DNA of 64,000 nucleotides from Mariprofundus aestuarium (GTDB taxonomy: Bacteria > Pseudomonadota > Zetaproteobacteria > Mariprofundales > Mariprofundaceae). Position 1 is the first letter of the stretch. The number at the start of each line of letters is the position of its first letter. Position numbers and translations under genes: made by a program. The stretch spans positions 1-64,000 of the forward strand of contig NZ_CP018799.1 of the NCBI RefSeq assembly GCF_002795805.1, read 5' to 3'. Below the pieces are notes generated by a model that ran no database searches, was not told where the DNA came from, and saw nothing but the letters and a program-made list of their open reading frames with translations. Below are positions 1 through 12,423 of this stretch, piece after piece.

Positions 1-119
1 TGATAAGCAGTCGCTTAAAAAGGGTCGCGCATGATAAATACCACCGCAATGGTGTCAAGGAATCATCGCGAATCATCTATGGGCTGGATGAAGCCGGGCA
101 AGCATGTACTATTCTGACA
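1..119. other. Non-coding stretch upstream of dnaA
   Basis: The bases before dnaA hold no convincing gene. There is a short direct repeat AATCATC separated by GCG around positions 61-77. The dnaA promoter probably lies here or just outside the window, but no clear -35/-10 pair stands out. Confidence 0.4.
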
Positions 120-1451
120 ATGACAACAACCGAAACGGAATCTTACTGGGATAAAATCAAGGATGCGCTGATGGATGAGATCCCGGCATCGCGCTTTGAT
201 GCATGGATTCGTCCGTTAACTGCGCATTGCGATGACAATGGCTTAACCATTAAGGTACCCAACCGTTTTTTCCTTGATGGACTGAAAGCAAGCTACGGCA
301 AACGCATGACTGAGCTGACGGCTTCCCTGCTGGGAAAAGAGACAACCATTATCTATGATGTGGATACCAACCTCGCTGCTGCTGAAGAAACCAGTCAGCC
401 AAAGAGTGAAGTTGTAAAAACAGAATCCAATGTGGATGGATATATCGATCCACGTTTCACCTTTGAAAATTTTGTCGTCGGTTCGGGTAATGAGTTTTGC
501 CATGCAGCCAGCAGGGCTGTGGCTGATAAACCAGGCGAGAGCTACAACCCGCTTTACCTCTATGGTGGTGTCGGATTAGGTAAAACACACCTGATCAATG
601 CAGTTGCCAATGAGCTCCTTAGTAAAAATAATACCCGCATTGCCTACCGCACCGGGGAACGCTTCACCAATGAGCTGATCCAGGCTATTCGTAACGGTTC
701 AACCGATGCATTCCGTAATCAGTATCGCAAGGTTGATGTGCTGATTATCGATGATATCCAGTTTATTGCTGGTAAGGACCGAACGCAGGAGGAGTTCTTT
801 CATACCTTCAATGCACTTTATGAGGTCAAAAAACAGATTATCCTCACCTCTGATCGAAGCCCTCGCGATCTGACCAATCTCATGGAGAGATTGCGCTCCC
901 GCTTTAACTGGGGCTTGGTCGCCGATATCCAGCCACCCGATCTTGAGACCCGTCTGGCGATTCTATCCAGTAAAGCGGAATTGGCTGGTATCCAGCTTGA
1001 TAAGGATGTCGCTCATCTGCTGGCTTCACGCATCACCAATAACGTTCGTGAACTTGAAGGTGCCCTGACCCGCCTGACCGCGCACTCCACACTGACTGGT
1101 CGTACAATCGATATCGCTTTTGCTCGTCATGTACTGCGCGATCTTTTACATGAAGAGGTTCGCGCGATTTCTGTAGAGGATATCCAGAAGAAGGTGGCCT
1201 CCTACTTCAATATCAACATACGTGAAATGTCTTCAAGCAAACGCAGTAGAACGATTGCATTCCCGCGACAGATCGCGATGTACGCCACAAAAGAACTGAC
1301 CTCCCTCTCCTTGCCGGAGATTGGTAGCCGCTTCGGTGGTAAGGACCATACGACAGTCCTCTATGCCGTACGTAAGATTGATGCCAAGCGTAAAGATTCG
1401 GATGATTTTGATGAAGAGATGGATCGAATCATGGCCCTGCTCAAACAGTAG
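120..1451 (+). CDS. dnaA: Chromosomal replication initiator DnaA
   Basis: DnaA is the AAA+ ATPase that binds DnaA boxes at oriC, melts the origin and loads the replicative helicase; it also represses its own gene. The 443-residue product has the expected four-part layout. Domain I is near the N-terminus (helicase-contact region, about 1-80), followed by a short linker. The AAA+ core carries Walker A GGVGLGKTHL and Walker B VLIIDDIQF. The C-terminal DNA-binding domain carries the signature GGKDHTTVLYAVRKI. Length is normal for proteobacteria. The start at 120 has no strong Shine-Dalgarno sequence, but the N-terminal sequence fits the family. It is followed by a likely terminator and the origin-like spacer, so dnaN is probably transcribed from its own promoter. 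Confidence 0.98.
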   Translation: MTTTETESYWDKIKDALMDEIPASRFDAWIRPLTAHCDDNGLTIKVPNRFFLDGLKASYGKRMTELTASLLGKETTIIYDVDTNLAAAEETSQPKSEVVKTESNVDGYIDPRFTFENFVVGSGNEFCHAASRAVADKPGESYNPLYLYGGVGLGKTHLINAVANELLSKNNTRIAYRTGERFTNELIQAIRNGSTDAFRNQYRKVDVLIIDDIQFIAGKDRTQEEFFHTFNALYEVKKQIILTSDRSPRDLTNLMERLRSRFNWGLVADIQPPDLETRLAILSSKAELAGIQLDKDVAHLLASRITNNVRELEGALTRLTAHSTLTGRTIDIAFARHVLRDLLHEEVRAISVEDIQKKVASYFNINIREMSSSKRSRTIAFPRQIAMYATKELTSLSLPEIGSRFGGKDHTTVLYAVRKIDAKRKDSDDFDEEMDRIMALLKQ

Positions 1452-1456
1452 TCGCA

Positions 1457-1488
1457 GGGAGGCTCTTTTTTAGGAGTCCCCCTTTTTT
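1457..1488 (+). terminator. Probable intrinsic terminator after dnaA
   Basis: An imperfect GC-rich stem (GGGAGGCTC pairing with GAGTCCC, one bulged A and one G-T wobble) with a T-rich loop is followed by six T residues, starting just after the dnaA stop codon. Confidence 0.5.
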
Positions 1489-1722
1489 ATATCCTTTAAC
1501 ACCTTATCTACATCACCGGCTACCGCACACCTTCAGGTGCAGGGTGGTATTAATTATTTACACCACTCCCTTAACGAGGCTTCAGAGAGGGTTGCCACCA
1601 CTAATACAACCATCACCACAGGGTTTACTCGCACCCCTCTCCATAATAATCATTTAACACACTGTTATTAAATTTATTTCCGAACGAATGACTACGCCTT
1701 ACAAGCTGAAAATATTTTCACC

Positions 1723-1972
1723 TAAGAAGATGTGAGTCTATCCCCTCAGAGCCTGTGGATGGTTTGAGTATAAAGTTATTTCACTGCAATATTTTACTGA
1801 CCTTGGATACTTATCCACATCTAGCTCACACCCTCTCCTGAATCCGCACACAGTTCACAGAGGAGATAAATTCAAGTGAACAGTGAGTAATCATGGTTTA
1901 TACACAATACTCACAGCACCTATGATGACTATGAACTCTTATATATATAAAAGGGTATTAAGTAGTATGTGA
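1723..1972 (+). repeat. Origin-spacer repeat, copy 1
   Basis: This is the first copy of an imperfect direct repeat whose partner lies 488 bp downstream. It starts with TAAGAAGATGTGAGT and includes one TTATCCACA box and one TTATACACA box. A 39-bp block (1896-1934) is identical in both copies. It ends with a dnaN-like leader GTAGTATGTGA in which the ATG is followed directly by a stop codon, so the copy carries a dead start. Confidence 0.9.
1811..1906 (+). promoter_or_regulatory. DnaA box pair in repeat copy 1
   Basis: A perfect TTATCCACA lies at 1811-1819 and the common variant TTATACACA at 1898-1906, both on the plus strand, followed by the AT-rich run TATATATAAAA. Confidence 0.75.
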
Positions 1973-2210
1973 GACATGCAACCTTCAAATCAGCTTGGAT
2001 AGCCCCTCTCCAACAAATATCTTTTCAATTGTAACCATCCTCAAAACAAAAACTGCATTAACCAATGTAACTCTTAATTATTATATATAAGACTTATTCA
2101 TCATCTTTAAAATGGAACGATGCCAGTAGTGAATACAAATAAATTTGATACGCTAACTCTCATGCTTGGATGTTTTTCACAGTGCAATAAAACAACACTT
2201 CTCTTTTGTC

Positions 2211-2460
2211 TAAGAAGATGTGAGTTTATCCCCTCAGAGCCTGTGGATCATTTGAGTATAAAGTGATTGACCGGTAACATTCGACTGTCCATGGTTTTTT
2301 ATCCACACCCTGTTCACACTCTCTCCTGAATTAACACACAGCTTTGAGGGGATGAATAACAAAGTGAATAGAGGATAATCGGGGTTTATACACAATACTC
2401 ACAGCACCTATGATGACTATGAGTTTTTATAAATATAAAGGGGATTAGGTAGTAGATATG
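2211..2460 (+). repeat. Origin-spacer repeat, copy 2, running into the dnaN start
   Basis: This is the second copy of the origin-spacer repeat. The offset is a constant 488 bp over most of its length, with about one small indel near the 3' end. The 39-bp identical block lies at 2384-2422. The copy ends exactly at the dnaN start codon, so the duplicated unit looks like the native dnaN upstream region. Confidence 0.9.
2299..2394 (+). promoter_or_regulatory. DnaA box pair in repeat copy 2
   Basis: TTATCCACA at 2299-2307 and TTATACACA at 2386-2394 keep the same 87-bp spacing as in copy 1, about 65-160 bp upstream of the dnaN start. They could serve both origin function and DnaA control of dnaN. 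Confidence 0.75.
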
Positions 2461-3558
2461 AACATTACATTGTCCAGAGCATCTTTGTTGCAGGCAGTGC
2501 AGCGTTGTCAGAGTATTGTTGAGAAGCGCCATACCATCCCAATTCTTGCTAATATTCTGCTTCAGGCAGAAAACGATACATTGCACATTACAGCTACAGA
2601 CCTTGAAGTTGGCATTCGCTCTCAAGCACCTGCCACCGTTTCTTCTGCAGGGTCGATTACAGTCTCTGCAAAAAAACTATTCGATATTATCAAGGAGTTG
2701 GATCCTGATCAGGATGTAACGCTGGAAACTGGTGAAACATTCGTATCTATTCGTAGTGGTCGTTCCCGTTTTCGTCTTGCCTGCCTGGCTGCAGGTGAGT
2801 ATCCAGCCCTGACAGAAGAACAGGGCGGAAGCTCCATCACACTCTCAGGCTCAACGCTTTCAGATATGGTTTCAGCCACTTCTTTCGCCATGTCCAGTGA
2901 TGAAACCCGAAAGTACCTGACCGGTAGCCTGTTTGAGGTAGATGTTGAGCATATGCTCAGGCTGGTAACCACCGATGGTCACAGGTTAGCCCTTTCCGAG
3001 GTTCGTCTGCAGCAGGCAACAGAGGCGGTGAAATGCATTGTCCCGAGAAAGGCTGTGATGGAGATCAAAAAGCTGTGTGATGAGTGCCAGGGGCAGATTG
3101 AACTGTTTCTGGGCGAGCGTCAGATACGCCTGGTGGCTGATTCCAATATTCTCACCTCAAAACTGATTGATGCCCGTTTCCCTGTTTATCAGGATGTGAT
3201 TCCTGCCAATAACCCATCGCAGGTGGTTATTGCCAGAGGTGAATTCGATCAGGTACTGCGTCGCAGTATGATTGTAGCCAATGAATTTACTCACGATGTA
3301 CGACTCACCTTCAAAGAGAGCGGGATCGATATTTCTGCGCACAATACCGAACAGGAAGAAGCAGAAGAACATATCGCAGCAGAATACAACGGTCAGGAGG
3401 TCGCTATCGGCTTTAATGGTCGTTATCTCAGGGATACGCTGGGAGCAATCCGCTCTGCAGCGGTTTATATCGAGCTTAAAGATGAGTTATCACCAGTACT
3501 TGTACGTGGTGAAGATGCAGATGGATCGCGCTATGTCATTATGCCGATGAGGATTTAA
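2458..3558 (+). CDS. dnaN: DNA polymerase III beta sliding clamp DnaN
   Basis: DnaN forms the ring-shaped dimer that tethers DNA polymerase III and many repair proteins to DNA. The 366-residue product shows the three-fold repeated clamp domain architecture over its full length. It starts MNITLSRASLLQAVQRCQSI and ends with the typical VIMPMRI tail that lines the protein-binding groove. The length matches the family (about 366). The start is an ATG immediately downstream of origin repeat copy 2. The gene lies 7 nt before recF, so the two are likely co-transcribed. Confidence 0.98.
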   Translation: MNITLSRASLLQAVQRCQSIVEKRHTIPILANILLQAENDTLHITATDLEVGIRSQAPATVSSAGSITVSAKKLFDIIKELDPDQDVTLETGETFVSIRSGRSRFRLACLAAGEYPALTEEQGGSSITLSGSTLSDMVSATSFAMSSDETRKYLTGSLFEVDVEHMLRLVTTDGHRLALSEVRLQQATEAVKCIVPRKAVMEIKKLCDECQGQIELFLGERQIRLVADSNILTSKLIDARFPVYQDVIPANNPSQVVIARGEFDQVLRRSMIVANEFTHDVRLTFKESGIDISAHNTEQEEAEEHIAAEYNGQEVAIGFNGRYLRDTLGAIRSAAVYIELKDELSPVLVRGEDADGSRYVIMPMRI

Positions 3559-3565
3559 GCGAGAG

Positions 3566-7122
<3,557 letters not shown>

Positions 7123-7134
7123 GGGAAGCTGAAA

Positions 7135-8187
7135 GTGAGTGCTACAGACAAGAGTAAACTAAGCTATGCCGATTGCGGTGTGGATATTGATGCCGGAAAC
7201 GCCTTTGTTGGCCGCATCAAAAAAGCGGTGAACAGCACCATGCGTCCGGAAGTACTGTCCGGACTTGGTGGTTTTGGTGGCCTGTTCAAACCGGATTTTT
7301 CAAATATGGAAGAGCCGGTACTGGTATCGGGCACAGACGGCGTTGGTACCAAGCTGTTGCTGCTGCAGGAGTATGACAGGCCGCATGTTGCCGGTATTGA
7401 TGCAGTAGCCATGTGTGTCAATGACCTGGCTGCATTGGGCGCTACCCCGCTCTTCTTCCTCGATTATCTGGCTACTGGAAAACTTGCCGGTGAAACACTG
7501 GCTGGTGTGGTTGAAGGTATTGCCGATGCATGCCGCACCTGTGACTGCTCACTGGTGGGTGGCGAAACAGCCGAGATGCCTGGCATGTATGCACCGGGCC
7601 ACTACGATATCGGCGGCTTCTGCGTTGGTGTGGTGGATCGACCGAAGATGGTGGATGGCAGCAAAATCACCGCCGGCGACATCATTATCGGTGTGGCCTC
7701 CAATGGCCCGCACTCCAATGGTTTCTCCATGGTGCGCAAGCTGCTAGAGCTTGGTGGTGCTGATCTGAATAACGACCTGCTTTCTGATGGCCGCAAGGCT
7801 GTAGAAGGCGTTCTCTCCCCAACCCGCCTCTATGTTCCTTCTGTGAATGCTTTGATGAAGTCCGATACCGAGATCCATGGCTTCTCTCACATTACCGGCG
7901 GCGGCATGTTCGATAATTTCGAGCGCCTGCTGACCGATGATCTGGCAGTCACCATTGATGTCGGTTCATGGCCTGTGCCGCCTGCATTTGAATACCTGCT
8001 TAACTTTGCAGATGTGGAACGTGATGAGCGCTACCGCACCTTCAACATGGGTATCGGTTTTGCGGTGATTCTATCTGAGTCCGAAGCGGAGAAGGCCGAG
8101 GCCGTACTGAAGGAAGCTGGTGAAACCACCTACCGCATTGGTTCAGTTCATAAACGCGATGGCGAACCGGTCACGCTGATCGGCTGA
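7135..8187 (+). CDS. purM: Phosphoribosylformylglycinamidine cyclo-ligase (AIR synthetase) PurM
   Basis: PurM catalyses the ATP-dependent ring closure of FGAM to AIR, the fifth step of de novo purine synthesis. The 350-residue product carries the PurM-type ATP-binding fold with GTDGVGTKLLLLQEY and MCVNDLAALGATPLFFLDY near the N-terminus. GGETAEMPGMY, ASNGPHSNGFSMVRKL and HITGGGMFDN follow. The start is GTG at 7135 with AAGGGAAGCTGAAA upstream. It sits 12 nt after gyrB and 10 nt before purN, so purine genes may be read as an extension of the replication operon. Confidence 0.97.
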   Translation: MSATDKSKLSYADCGVDIDAGNAFVGRIKKAVNSTMRPEVLSGLGGFGGLFKPDFSNMEEPVLVSGTDGVGTKLLLLQEYDRPHVAGIDAVAMCVNDLAALGATPLFFLDYLATGKLAGETLAGVVEGIADACRTCDCSLVGGETAEMPGMYAPGHYDIGGFCVGVVDRPKMVDGSKITAGDIIIGVASNGPHSNGFSMVRKLLELGGADLNNDLLSDGRKAVEGVLSPTRLYVPSVNALMKSDTEIHGFSHITGGGMFDNFERLLTDDLAVTIDVGSWPVPPAFEYLLNFADVERDERYRTFNMGIGFAVILSESEAEKAEAVLKEAGETTYRIGSVHKRDGEPVTLIG

Positions 8188-8197
8188 TCTCACGCTC

Positions 8198-8812
8198 ATG
8201 AGTTCCAAATCTATTGCAGTGATGGCCTCTGGCCGTGGCTCAAACCTGAAGGTGATTCTCGATGCCGTTGCGGCGGGCGACTGTCCTGTCGATGTGCAGC
8301 TGGTGATCTGTGACAGAGGTGATGCTGCAGCACTCGATATTGCTCGTGCTACAGGCGTACCCCATGTGATTCATGTGAACCCGAAAGATTATGAGGGTCG
8401 TGAGCAGTACGATGCAGAATGTGCAGATCTTCTGGACAGGTACGGCTGCCAGTGGATCGTTCTGGCTGGATACATGCGCATCCTATCCTCATCATTCGTG
8501 CGCCGTTTTCGCGGCCGCATCATCAATATTCACCCTTCAATCCTGCCCGCCTTTGCCGGCGCCAGAGCTGTAGAGGATGCGCTTGCTTATGGTGTTAAGG
8601 TCTCAGGCTGCACGGTTCACCTCGTCGATGAGGTGCTTGATGGTGGTTCAATCCTTGCCCAGTCGGTAGTCCCTGTACTTGATGACGACACCCGCGACTC
8701 CCTGCATGCCCGCATCCAGATCGAGGAGCACAAGCTCTATCCGGCAACCCTGAAACGTATGGTTGAAGAGGGTTTTACCATCGAAGGCCGCCGTATCATC
8801 TGGTCTAAATAA
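8198..8812 (+). CDS. purN: Phosphoribosylglycinamide formyltransferase PurN
   Basis: PurN transfers a formyl group from 10-formyltetrahydrofolate to GAR in purine synthesis. The 204-residue product has the N-terminal SGRGSNLKVIL nucleotide motif and the catalytic NIHPSILPAFAGARAVEDAL stretch containing the Asn and His. The catalytic Asp is in VDEVLDGGSILAQ. Length is normal. One difference from the usual family pattern is AFAGARA where most homologues have the F.G..A form; this looks tolerated. It follows purM by 10 nt. Confidence 0.96.
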   Translation: MSSKSIAVMASGRGSNLKVILDAVAAGDCPVDVQLVICDRGDAAALDIARATGVPHVIHVNPKDYEGREQYDAECADLLDRYGCQWIVLAGYMRILSSSFVRRFRGRIINIHPSILPAFAGARAVEDALAYGVKVSGCTVHLVDEVLDGGSILAQSVVPVLDDDTRDSLHARIQIEEHKLYPATLKRMVEEGFTIEGRRIIWSK

Positions 8813-8876
8813 ACAAATTGGACCTGAACGCCTGCTTCCGGTTGAGATCACCGTCGGAATCAGTCATTCAAGTAAG

Positions 8877-10382
8877 TCATGATTTTCCGTTCTCAGGGTC
8901 TATCAGGATATTGTCGAGTCGTTTGAGGTGGCTGGGATCGGCACCGGCCAGTGGCAGTCGGATGATGAAGGTCGCTCCTTCACCCGGTTTGCTCTCTACC
9001 TTGATCTTGCCAGCATGGGCTTCAACAATGCGTTTGCAGATAGCCAGACCAAGGCCAGCACCCTCGCCCTCTTTACGGCAGCGTGCATCATCAGCGCGGA
9101 AGAAACGGTCGAACAGGTGGCCCTGCTGCTCTTTGGCAATGCCCGGCCCTTCATCGCGCACAGCGATGATCGCAGAGCCATTCCGTGTTCTGGCACTCAA
9201 GTGGATGGTTGAATGCTCTGGCGCGTGCTTAAAGGCGTTGGAAAGCAGGTTCATCATCGTGCGCTCCAGCTGGTCAGCCTCACCCGTGACCTCCATGTCA
9301 TCCTCGATATCCATTTCGAGGGTAACATTCTGACTATCAAACAGGATCAGGTGCTGCTGGCCGATCTCCTGCAGTAGCAGTGAAAGGTCGACCGGAGCCT
9401 GCACCAGCTCAAGCTGGCCGGCATCGGAGCGGGCAAGGGTTAGCAGGTCATTTACGATGCGCTGGATGCGGTCGATGGTGCCAAGCTGCTGGCGAAGTAT
9501 TTGCTGATACTCCTCTTCAGAACGTGGGTGGCGCAGCGCCACTTCGATTTCACCCTTGAGTATGGTCAGCGGCAGGCGCAATTCATGCGAGGCATCGGCG
9601 GTAAAGCGTTTCTGGCCCTGAAAGCTTTCTTCGAGATCAGTAAACATCTTGTTTAACACGCGTACCAGCACGCGAATCTCTTTATCCTGCGATTTGGACT
9701 TCAGGCGGCGGGAGAGGTCGCCTGCTGCCACGCCTCGCGCGGTCGATGTGATCTCTTGAATCGGTTCAAGCGCACGCTTGGCCATGTAGTAACCGGCAAC
9801 CGCACTGATGACGATAGAGAATACGCCTAGGATACCGCCCAGAATATAGAGCAGGTTGAAAACAGAGCGGATATCGCTGGTGCTGTGGCCCAGCATCAGG
9901 GTGGCAACGACACGGCCATCACGATGAATAGGGAAGGCGATAACGCGGATATTACCCTTGTTCAGCAGTGATTCGGTTGAGGCGAAGGAGGGGATTCCGT
10001 TTCGAAATGCCTGGCCAAGGGCGCGACTGACATCGTTGCCACCCTTGTCGATCAACGAACGGTCAGAGCGGAAGAGGATGAGTCCATTGGCTCCAACCAG
10101 CTGGATGGCACCGGGATAGTGGTTGGCAAAGCTGCCCAGGTGGCCTGACCAGAAATAGAATGGCGAACTCTCCAGCTCATTGGAGAGAGAGGTGGCCTGA
10201 CTGATCAACTGCTCATCCACCTCGTAGTAAACGCGGTTGGCGAGTGCGGTATAAAGTACGGCAGCGGCAAAGATAAGAATGCCGAGTTCAAGTCCAATAT
10301 AGAGCAGCGCAAGCCTGCCGCGAAATGTGCGGAACAGGTTGGAGCGAATCCAGTTGATAAAAGCCAGAGGGTTAAGGGTCAG
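8877..10382 (-). CDS. Membrane sensor histidine kinase (OmpR-family partner)
   Basis: The layout is a classical membrane sensor kinase. TM1 spans about residues 24-48. A periplasmic sensor region of roughly 130 residues follows, then TM2 near 177-201. A HAMP linker starts at PIQEITSTARGVAAGDLSRR. The HisKA H-box is ADASHELRLPLT, and the HATPase domain has an N-box (MMNLLSNAFKHAPEHS) and G-boxes (DEGPGIA, GAGLGLAICKRIVEAH). The first ATG/GTG/TTG in frame is the GTG at 10220, but that start would remove TM1. The frame stays open to the stop codon of the upstream response regulator. A CTG at 10382 with GGGAG six bases before it gives a complete 501-residue kinase, so I prefer that start. No sensor ligand can be assigned. 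Confidence 0.85.
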   Translation of the reverse strand: MTLNPLAFINWIRSNLFRTFRGRLALLYIGLELGILIFAAAVLYTALANRVYYEVDEQLISQATSLSNELESSPFYFWSGHLGSFANHYPGAIQLVGANGLILFRSDRSLIDKGGNDVSRALGQAFRNGIPSFASTESLLNKGNIRVIAFPIHRDGRVVATLMLGHSTSDIRSVFNLLYILGGILGVFSIVISAVAGYYMAKRALEPIQEITSTARGVAAGDLSRRLKSKSQDKEIRVLVRVLNKMFTDLEESFQGQKRFTADASHELRLPLTILKGEIEVALRHPRSEEEYQQILRQQLGTIDRIQRIVNDLLTLARSDAGQLELVQAPVDLSLLLQEIGQQHLILFDSQNVTLEMDIEDDMEVTGEADQLERTMMNLLSNAFKHAPEHSTIHLSARTRNGSAIIAVRDEGPGIAKEQQGHLFDRFFRADDARCRKEGEGAGLGLAICKRIVEAHAGKIKVESKPGEGATFIIRLPLAGADPSHLKRLDNILIDPENGKS

Positions 10383-10394
10383 GAGAAGCTCCCG

Positions 10395-11078
10395 TTAAAC
10401 GGGTGGTGAGTCGTCGCTGAGCAGGTAACCCTGGCCGCGCAGGGTGTGCAGCAGTGCCGGCTCATAACCTTTGTCGATCTTGGCACGCAGGTGACTGACA
10501 TACACATCAATAACATTGCTCTCCGGATCGAAGTTCATGTCCCAGACATGCTCACCGATCAGGGTACGCGAAAGAACCTTATCCTGGTTGCGCATCAGGT
10601 ACTCTAGCAGCGCATACTCTTTGGTGGTCAGGCGGATTGCTTTGCCACGACGGGAAACGCGACGACTGATCGGATCAAGCTCCAGATCAGCAAGTTTAAG
10701 AACTGGAGATTTGCTATCTGACTGGCGGCGCAGCAGAGCACGTACGCGGGCCAGAAGCTCCTCGAAAGCGAATGGTTTAGGCAAGTAATCATCGGCACCT
10801 GCATCCAGGCCGCGAACCTTGTCTTCCACCGAATCACGGGCGGTAAGCATCAGTACCGGTGTTGCCACGCCACTGGCGCGCAGTTCGCGGCAGACCACAA
10901 TACCGTTCTTCTTGGGCAGCATCAGATCGAGAATGATCAGGTCGTAATCGTTCACCTCGGCAAGAAATTCGCCGTCCTCACCGTCGTAGGAAACATCTAC
11001 GGCGTGCCCCTCTTCCTTCAGTCCCTTCTGAATGAAGTGTGCAACGCGCTCTTCGTCTTCAACCACCAGAATCTTCAT
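10395..11078 (-). CDS. OmpR/PhoB-family response regulator
   Basis: The 227-residue protein has a receiver domain with acidic pocket E7-D8, phosphoacceptor D51 in LIILDLMLP, the conserved Thr in MLTARDSVEDKVRGLDAGAD, and Lys in YLPKPF. A C-terminal winged-helix domain follows with EYALLEYLMRNQDKVLSR and VDVYVSHLRAKID. It is a DNA-binding regulator that probably controls its own operon. The kinase gene follows in the same frame with only about a dozen bases between the regulator's stop and the kinase start. Close relatives with this length include QseB, PmrA and CusR types, but sequence alone does not pick one. Confidence 0.95.
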   Translation of the reverse strand: MKILVVEDEERVAHFIQKGLKEEGHAVDVSYDGEDGEFLAEVNDYDLIILDLMLPKKNGIVVCRELRASGVATPVLMLTARDSVEDKVRGLDAGADDYLPKPFAFEELLARVRALLRRQSDSKSPVLKLADLELDPISRRVSRRGKAIRLTTKEYALLEYLMRNQDKVLSRTLIGEHVWDMNFDPESNVIDVYVSHLRAKIDKGYEPALLHTLRGQGYLLSDDSPPV

Positions 11079-11154
11079 GGGGCTTACTGTAGCAGTTAAG
11101 GATACTCTGACAAAGCGGCATTATTCCGGAATTCGTTATAAGCGTGGGAACTCA

Positions 11155-11163
11155 TGTTATGAT
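11155..11163 (+). promoter_or_regulatory. Possible extended -10 promoter of the Nudix gene
   Basis: TGTTATGAT has the TG-n-TATGAT form of an extended -10 element, 29 bp before the start codon. No good -35 is visible, as expected for this class. Confidence 0.4.
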
Positions 11164-11191
11164 ACGTGAACTCTGAAGGGGAGATGCTGCC

Positions 11192-11782
11192 ATGGATTAT
11201 CAGATCAAGAAAAAAGAACGGGTCTATCAGGGCTTTTTTGCCATGGATAAATATACCGTCGAACACGACCGCTTCGATGGTGGCGCCCTTACGATCACAA
11301 GGGAAAACATGGAGCGCGGAGATGCGGCAGCGATGCTGCTTTACGATCCTGATGCAGATGAAGTGCTGTTGTTGGAGCAGTTTCGCATCGGACCGGTAGC
11401 ACGCGATGACAAGCCGTGGCTGATCGAGATTGTCGCGGGCATCATTGATGAGGGTGAGAGCGCTGAAGAGGCGGTGATCCGTGAGTCAAAGGAGGAGGCA
11501 GGCTTCCTGCCTTACGAAACCCGTTTCCTGGGCCGTTACTACACCACACCCGGCGGTTGCTCGGAGTGCATTGATCTTTTTCTTGGGTTGGTGGATAAAA
11601 ACAGCCCGGTAAGTGATGGCGGTGGCTGCGATCATGAACAGGAAGATATCCGCCTCTTCTGGGTCAAGCGCGAAGAGGCGCTTACGATGCTCGATGAAGG
11701 AAAGATCGGCTCCGGTGCTCCGATGCTCGCCCTTCTTCTCGCCTTCGGCTGGAAAGGTGTGGTAACCGAAGGGAATACTTAA
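11192..11782 (+). CDS. nudF: Nudix hydrolase, ADP-ribose pyrophosphatase type
   Basis: This 196-residue protein belongs to the Nudix family that hydrolyses ADP-ribose and related nucleoside diphosphates. The Nudix box is complete (GIIDEGESAEEAVIRESKEE, then AGF), matching G-x5-E-x7-RE-x2-EE-x-G. Upstream sequence VLLLEQFRIG and downstream YYTTPGGCSECIDLFLG match the NudF/ADPRase subgroup, including the SE.I.LF loop. The start at 11192 is preceded by GGGGAG at a suitable distance. It converges on bioD with a 4-nt overlap of the 3' ends. Confidence 0.88.
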   Translation: MDYQIKKKERVYQGFFAMDKYTVEHDRFDGGALTITRENMERGDAAAMLLYDPDADEVLLLEQFRIGPVARDDKPWLIEIVAGIIDEGESAEEAVIRESKEEAGFLPYETRFLGRYYTTPGGCSECIDLFLGLVDKNSPVSDGGGCDHEQEDIRLFWVKREEALTMLDEGKIGSGAPMLALLLAFGWKGVVTEGNT

Positions 11783-12423
11783 GCAGTTAAACCCGTTGTT
11801 TCACCGTACTTCAGGCAATCAATGGTGCAACCCTGATTCAGGAAAGGTTCAACCGCTTTTCGAGTTGGTGCAACCCAGTCGTTCTGTTCCGGTTTTGTGG
11901 CATTGAAGAAGATACGAGTCGGTGAACGACCCATCTGTTTGAGTTTTTCCAGTGTTAATAACGTCTGGTTGATGGCACCGAGCTTGCAGCCTACGACAAG
12001 CCACACCTCAGCATCGGGCATGGCCTCGATCCAGTCGGAAAGCAGCCAGCTGTCGGTGATCGGCACCATCAGACCGCCTACGCCTTCGATCAGGCAGGTT
12101 TCAACATCATCTGATTGGGCTTCACACCATTTAACCAGTTTGTCCGTATCAACAGCCTGACCTTCTGCTGCGGCAGCCTGTGAAGGTGCTGCTGGAAGAG
12201 CGTAGCGAAAGAGACTGATCTGATCTGCATCGTCCAGGTTTTGGGCGGAAAGCAGGGTTTCGATATCCTCGTTTTTACCCGCCTTATCCAGACCGCAGGC
12301 GATCGCTTTCAATGCCTTGGCACTACTGCGCCCCTCTTTCAGCAGCGACCGAATGACCGAGGCCGTCACCCAGGTTTTTCCGGCATCGGTGTCGGTGGCT
12401 GTTACGAAAACCTTAGATGCCAT
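11779..12423 (-). CDS. bioD: Dethiobiotin synthetase BioD
   Basis: BioD carboxylates 7,8-diaminopelargonic acid with CO2 and ATP to make dethiobiotin. The 214-residue product starts with a P-loop variant ATDTDAGKTWVTA and has the substrate-binding Lys in LKAIACG. It also has the Glu motif CLIEGVGGLMVPITD, all typical of BioD. Length is slightly short but normal. It is the last gene of bioF-bioH-bioC-bioD and overlaps the end of bioC by 11 nt. bioA and bioB are not in this window. Confidence 0.93.
   Translation of the reverse strand: MASKVFVTATDTDAGKTWVTASVIRSLLKEGRSSAKALKAIACGLDKAGKNEDIETLLSAQNLDDADQISLFRYALPAAPSQAAAAEGQAVDTDKLVKWCEAQSDDVETCLIEGVGGLMVPITDSWLLSDWIEAMPDAEVWLVVGCKLGAINQTLLTLEKLKQMGRSPTRIFFNATKPEQNDWVAPTRKAVEPFLNQGCTIDCLKYGETTGLTA

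Larger units (their letters stand above)
1452..2457. other. Origin-like (oriC candidate) spacer between dnaA and dnaN
   Basis: This 1-kb AT-rich spacer holds no gene. It contains two perfect DnaA boxes TTATCCACA (1811 and 2299) and two TTATACACA boxes (1898 and 2386). Near-matches include TTATCTACA at 1504 and inverted TGTGGAT motifs at 1754 and 2242. AT-rich runs follow each box cluster. Most of the recognisable signal sits in two diverged copies of one roughly 250-bp unit. The dnaA-dnaN interval is a common oriC site, so an origin is the leading reading. It could alternatively be a DnaA-regulated dnaN promoter region. GC skew and an origin assay would decide. Confidence 0.7.
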
